A stretch of DNA of 64,000 nt. It comes from Tanytarsus gracilentus. Lineage: Eukaryota > Arthropoda > Insecta > Diptera > Chironomidae. Positions within the stretch are counted from its first letter, which is position 1; each line of letters starts with the position of its first letter. Below are positions 59,330 through 64,000 of the stretch, in pieces. The position numbers and the translations under genes were made by a program. The notes under the pieces were generated by a model. The model had not been told where the DNA came from. It worked only from the letters and a program-made list of their open reading frames with translations, and did no database searches. The DNA is taken from contig JAXRKN010000007.1 in the NCBI GenBank assembly GCA_038502055.1, positions 17,501 through 81,500 of the forward strand, given 5' to 3'.

Positions 59330-61778
59330 GATATAAATTCGGTAATCGCATTTAATAGTTCTTGATGTGTTCATTCGCTCAACTACAAAATGTAAGAATT
59401 AACTCTGGTTGAATTGTCATTGCACCCTTTTATGTTCTAAGTCAATTTAAAAAATAGAATTATCGTAATAAAATAATTAAATAAAAAAAAATCGATTCAA
59501 TGCAACTTTTTTTAATGTCAGAATCTTATGGTTTTATCCTTGAAATGGGAGACAGCAAAATTAAATATAATTTATAGATATGTGAAAATATTTGACACCT
59601 AAATATCGATTGAACTTTTTTTATTTTAGTCATTTAGAACGAAAGTGAAAGCTGTCATCTGAGATTTTTTTGACAAGAACTCGTCAGGTTCAACTCAACT
59701 CAATTCAACAGGTTTTAATTCATGAACTTTCATTAAAGTCTTATGATTAATATCGAAAATTATGAGTTGGTTTTAGAGGCAAAAAAAAATTTAATCCATG
59801 GATGGTAAATTTTCAAGAGCATCTACAATGATATTTCTCATGTTCTATAATTAGAAAGAACAAAACGATCATAAAGAACATAAAAAACTTCATTAACAAT
59901 AACGTATAAAAAAATTTTAAATCATTTTTGAATTACAATTTTATTCAAATTTTCGAGATACGTTATGTAAAATCGATTTATTGAACTGAAAAAAGCACGT
60001 GCTAGCAATTTTTATTTTTTTAACTAAAATACATGAATTTTTTTTAAATTAAATTTATAAAACAGAATTTAATTTTAAATTATTTCAAATGTAAATAAAT
60101 AAAATAAAATTAAAAACTAATTTAGTAAGAAGATTAAATTCAAAAAGATATCAAAAAATATTATTTGTACGCATACCACGTTTTGTAGCTATGTAGATTG
60201 AAAAAAAATGAAAACAAACCAATAAATAACTAATCTCTACACATACACTTGAGCCTTTATACGTAAGTAAATAATACATACGTACTATATGGAAATAAGT
60301 TGAGAACTTAGTGGTTGCTAAATGAGGTGCCGCCGGCACACATGGTGACTCTGCTTAAATATTTCTACTAACTGTCTTAACGTACAAAAATAAATATTTC
60401 CTAAACTTAGAACGAAAATAAAATAAAAATTTTCCACAGCTCTCGGCAACATGGAAATGGAATGAAAGCGAAAGTGATTGACCAAATTTATACATCACTT
60501 TTATATGTGTGTATGTGAAATAATAAACGATAAACCTTGAATTAAAAATGAGAAAAACAACGATGATACAATACAACCTAAAAAAACTTAATACCGATGT
60601 ACATTGTATTTATCGAGAACATTTTGATTGTAAACAATCTAATGTGTGGTCATCCAATGATTTGTTCTTCTAAAAATCACTAAATTTCGAAAAACAAAAA
60701 ACAACGGAAATATTTTGTATGCAAATTAGCAAACAGCTTGTTATGCTTGTCTCCGCCCACCAAAAATAAATTCTAAGTCAGCACAAACTTACTAGGCCCT
60801 TTAAATTGCTCACAATGAGTAACGTCCTTGAATAATTACCGAGTGGAGGAAATAAACAAAAAATCATAATACACACATAGACTCTGCAAACAGTAATTTG
60901 TGTCTTTGAGTTTATAAGCAAATAGAGTGACTCAAAAATAAAAGTGATAATTGAATCGATCGGCAGATTTTTAAAAACCGATTAACTCTTTTGATACACT
61001 TGATTTTATGGAAATATATAGATCCTACATAGCAGTCAATCTAACCTACATATTTTATCAGCAAATGCAAACAGCTGCGAAGAAATTTTTTAATAACTCC
61101 CGCAAATTACAATCAAATCCATTGTGTATTCTCTCATTTTTAATCTATTCACATTGACATCAAAAGCTTCACAAACACGAGTACATTAAACTTTCGAGTA
61201 TCGGGAATAAACATCTTCCGCTAAAATGCGCTTTATTCAAAAGCTCACAATGTAATATCTCAATTGTTGGTTTATTAAACGTTGACTCATTAATTTTTCA
61301 GTCAATTGACTTCGTTCAAGGCCGGGCGTATCACTTTTACAATGAACTTGAGTTATTATTGTGCACTTTACTAATTTACTCTCGATAAATGCAGAGATGG
61401 TAAATTACAGGCAAATTAGAGGTAAATTAGAGACTTTTACAAACCAGAAGAAGACAAACATCTGTGAAGTAAAATTAAATTAAAAAATAAAAGTTTAATT
61501 ATTCTTTTGCAAGTTGTATATATTTTCTGTTTATAATCATCAACATTCTTACTCAGTTTAAAATTTACGTTGCAAAAAAAACTTAAAAAATTCCTCTTTT
61601 CGCGTATTGTATGAGGTTATAAAATTTTAATTTGATTATCACATTTTGGTCGGAAGATTTTGAGATCCAAACCATCATTTAATTCAATGAAGAAAAAATA
61701 TATATATTTTTAAATTTGTTATGAATATTTTAATAGGTATAATTGTTAAACAACTTGTACATTGCGGTGATTTTGGCA
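59330..61778. other. Convergent intergenic region, Shaker to Sestrin
   Basis: AT-rich. It holds the 3' UTRs of Shaker (plus) and Sestrin (minus). No ORF of note. A partial hAT-like terminus (CAGAGATGGTAAATTACA) at about 61,391. Confidence 0.5.
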
Positions 61779-63182
61779 TTATCTGTTGAGTTCACGAAGC
61801 GCATACAGCAAAATTGCCTGATTCTTTGCCTCAAGTATCATTAAATTTACGTGGACTTTCTCGCTGTCGAGGAGCTCGACGAGAATGTTGTCATAATCTT
61901 TTTTCGTAATTCGATCGGGGAAGCAGCAAGCGGTCTTGATGAAAGTCTTCAAAGATCTATCTAAAAGTTTATTAATCTCACCGTAATCATAATCGTCATG
62001 GCGAATTCCGAACAGACATTGAATGTAGTTCCAAATGGCTCTCCTGAACTTGGACGTGTCAACGTTCTGACGTCCCGCCAATGTTTTGTAAGTTAGATTA
62101 TAAGCGACACGAAATTTGTCGTCTAATAAGTAACCAACATCGTTATAGAGACGATTTACGAGAAAATATCCCTGATCATCCCAACTGTAATCTTGAATGC
62201 GGAACGTATGGGGAATATTTTCGGCGCCACGACGAGCAAAGTCCTGATAAGAGTATGTAGCATCTTCGACGTAGTGACTAATTGATGGAGGGACGTCATT
62301 AATAATTGGTTCGGATGGAGATGCTAATTGTGCTGCCTATTTTTGTTAAATATTTTAATTAAACTATAATTAATTTAAACTTTTAACTCTTACCTGAAGC
62401 TCTACATTTTTAAAGCGATTACTAAGCTCGGTCTCGCTGCACTCTTTCTTTTTTTCCGACAAATCTTGCATACGTTTCATTAGCATTTCAATGTTATCAT
62501 TGTTGCATTCTCCACTGCCACCCGCTCCATTGACTAATGGACGACTATTGTTCTGCAATTCTTCTCTCATTAGAGCGTGCATTCTCTGCTGTTCTAGCTT
62601 GAGACGCTGAATGAAGGGAGGTGTTGTGCTTGGTTTAATTTCATCCTGTACCTCTTCCTCCTGAAGAATTGGAGACGATTGTGGCTCTAAATTTTTAAGA
62701 CTAGCATTCAATTCTTGATTAAGACCACAAGAGAATACGAACGATGAAAGTGAATGGAAATGAGCCAAGATGACTATTGCGTGAACGACTTCAGCGAGGG
62801 ACCAACTGTTGGATCCTTTTGTCAACCGCTCGATGTGCTCTTTGGTAAGAAGCCATGGCCGATGCGCGAGGATCTTATTGATATCATATATGGCACGAAG
62901 TTTCTGAGGAACAAATTCGAGTCCTTTGAGCCATGTGACGTCACCGCTCTCTTCCAAAAATTCTTTTTCGTGCAAGCTCACCAAGTAGTTGCACTTGTTT
63001 CGAGAGGCGGCCATAATTGCCAAATAGTGACGCCACGTAAACGGCAATGGACCATCATCATACATCAAATATCGATGTGTCTTAATATAATGCTCAAAAT
63101 ATTTCGGATGATAAGCAATCACTTTTGTGACGTGATCGTACACATCTAAATCTTCCATTATTGGCTCTCTGTCGTTGCTCAT
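61779..63182 (-). CDS. Sesn: Sestrin, stress-induced TORC1 inhibitor
   Basis: Sestrins bind GATOR2 and restrain TORC1; human SESN1/2 sense leucine. Two coding exons (62394-63182, 61779-62336) give 448 aa. The N-terminal AhpD-like domain starts YDHVTKVIAYHPKYFEHY. The redox triad Cys64, Tyr66, His71 (KCNYLVSLH) has the same spacing as the active site of human SESN2. The C-terminal domain is well conserved (VDTSKFRRAIWNYIQCLFGIR, DYDYGEINKLL, EKVHVNLMILEAKNQA). The ATG (63180-63182) directly follows a splice-acceptor-like TTACAG, so an upstream 5' UTR or alternative N-terminal exon is likely. Confidence 0.95.
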
Positions 63183-64000
63183 CTGTAACGATAAAATTTA
63201 AAAAAGCTTATTTCATATGAACTCAAACGTATGCGAGAAACTGAATGATTGAACTTCCGTGTTGCATCATCTTTCAACATAATCTAGTGAATTGTCATTC
63301 AATAATTAGAAAAATGTGACTAAATTAAAGTCAGAATAGTTTTAAACAATTAATGAATTTTTAACTTAATTATGAAATGATTTATAGCAAACTTCACTTG
63401 TCCTCAACCAAATAAAGCTAATCGCAAAATAAACTTTTACTGACAGCAATTTTGCACAAATACCAGAAAGTTCTTTCCTCTATTCTTTCCCATACACACA
63501 AAGTACCCTCTTTTTTTTCACACTCACAACATACAATTAATTAATAAAAAACAAGCTACTTGCAGCAACTTAGTATCAAAATGATTTTTTACGCGCACAT
63601 CAAGAAAAAAATGATTAGATTATTGACTTTAAGTAAGTCTAAACAACTTTTCTCTACACGCGGAATCTTTGTGTCTAGCAAATAAACTACAGATGCACAT
63701 TTGCTAAGTATTACAAGGGGCATTGGACTGACTTGACTGACTCATGTCCTCAAATGCATGCCTAACAAAATAATCAACCTTAAATGCAAATTTTTACAGG
63801 ACAAAAATTCACTTTCTTACTCATATACACAAGAATTTCTTAATTGATGTTGAAAAATTAGTGACTTCGCGTGAGATCGGTTGTTTATTTTAAAAATCGC
63901 AACGAAAACAAGTCACCAGATGCATGCATTTGACAAAAATAGCGCGTTCACTATGAATCAGTGTCGTGTTCGATCATTACCTAAGGGAAAATATTTTCAT
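63183..64000. other. Sestrin upstream region, no gene seen
   Basis: AT-rich sequence that should include a Sestrin intron and 5' exon. Nothing else is supported. Confidence 0.5.

Overview
The window is eukaryotic and insect-like. It is strongly AT-rich, has short GT-AG introns, and its proteins are closest to dipteran families (Shaker, Sestrin, MSL3, LARP7, DEPDC5/Iml1, MEX-3). A lower dipteran such as a midge is the most plausible source, but the species cannot be fixed from the sequence.

Region 1 (about 562-29,685) is a replication-dependent histone cluster with 22 canonical histone genes (4 H1, 5 H2B, 5 H2A, 4 H4, 4 H3) and 3 divergent linker-histone genes. The unit order on the left (L1, L2, L3) is H1(-) H2B(-) H2A(+) X H4(-) H3(+). 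L3 ends after its X slot, and from about 18.1 kb the array continues in the opposite orientation (Ra, Rb: H3(-) H4(+) X H2A(-) H2B(+) H1(+)), so the cluster is an imperfect giant palindrome. Core histone proteins are identical between copies, while the H1 tails differ slightly. H2B/H2A and H4/H3 are divergent pairs with clear TATA boxes. H1-type genes lack a clear TATA box and share the element GCGAGGCTTCGTTTCCA. Every histone gene ends in a 3' stem-loop.

The X slot between H2A and H4 varies. In L1 it holds a small secreted/membrane-type ORF, with a broken copy in Ra. In L2 and Rb it holds a 130-aa linker-histone variant with one AT-hook. In L3 it holds a 186-aa linker-histone variant with three AT-hooks. 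Mobile DNA has invaded the cluster: a 1.75-kb LTR-type element between the L1 H4 gene and its TATA box, a 1.7-kb TIR element in Rb, and a LINE tail with a very long A-rich tract in Ra.

Region 2 (30.1-44 kb) carries four genes, all on the minus strand: DEPDC5/Iml1 (GATOR1 subunit), an F-box/leucine-rich-repeat protein, LARP7 (7SK RNP) and MSL3 (MSL histone acetyltransferase complex). Short inverted-repeat elements lie between them.

Region 3 (45-64 kb) carries MEX-3 (plus; two KH domains and a RING), a long gene-poor stretch, the Shaker voltage-gated K+ channel (plus, 13 exons) and Sestrin (minus). DEPDC5 and Sestrin both act in amino-acid control of TORC1, but they lie about 25 kb apart with unrelated genes between, so the co-location is probably chance.
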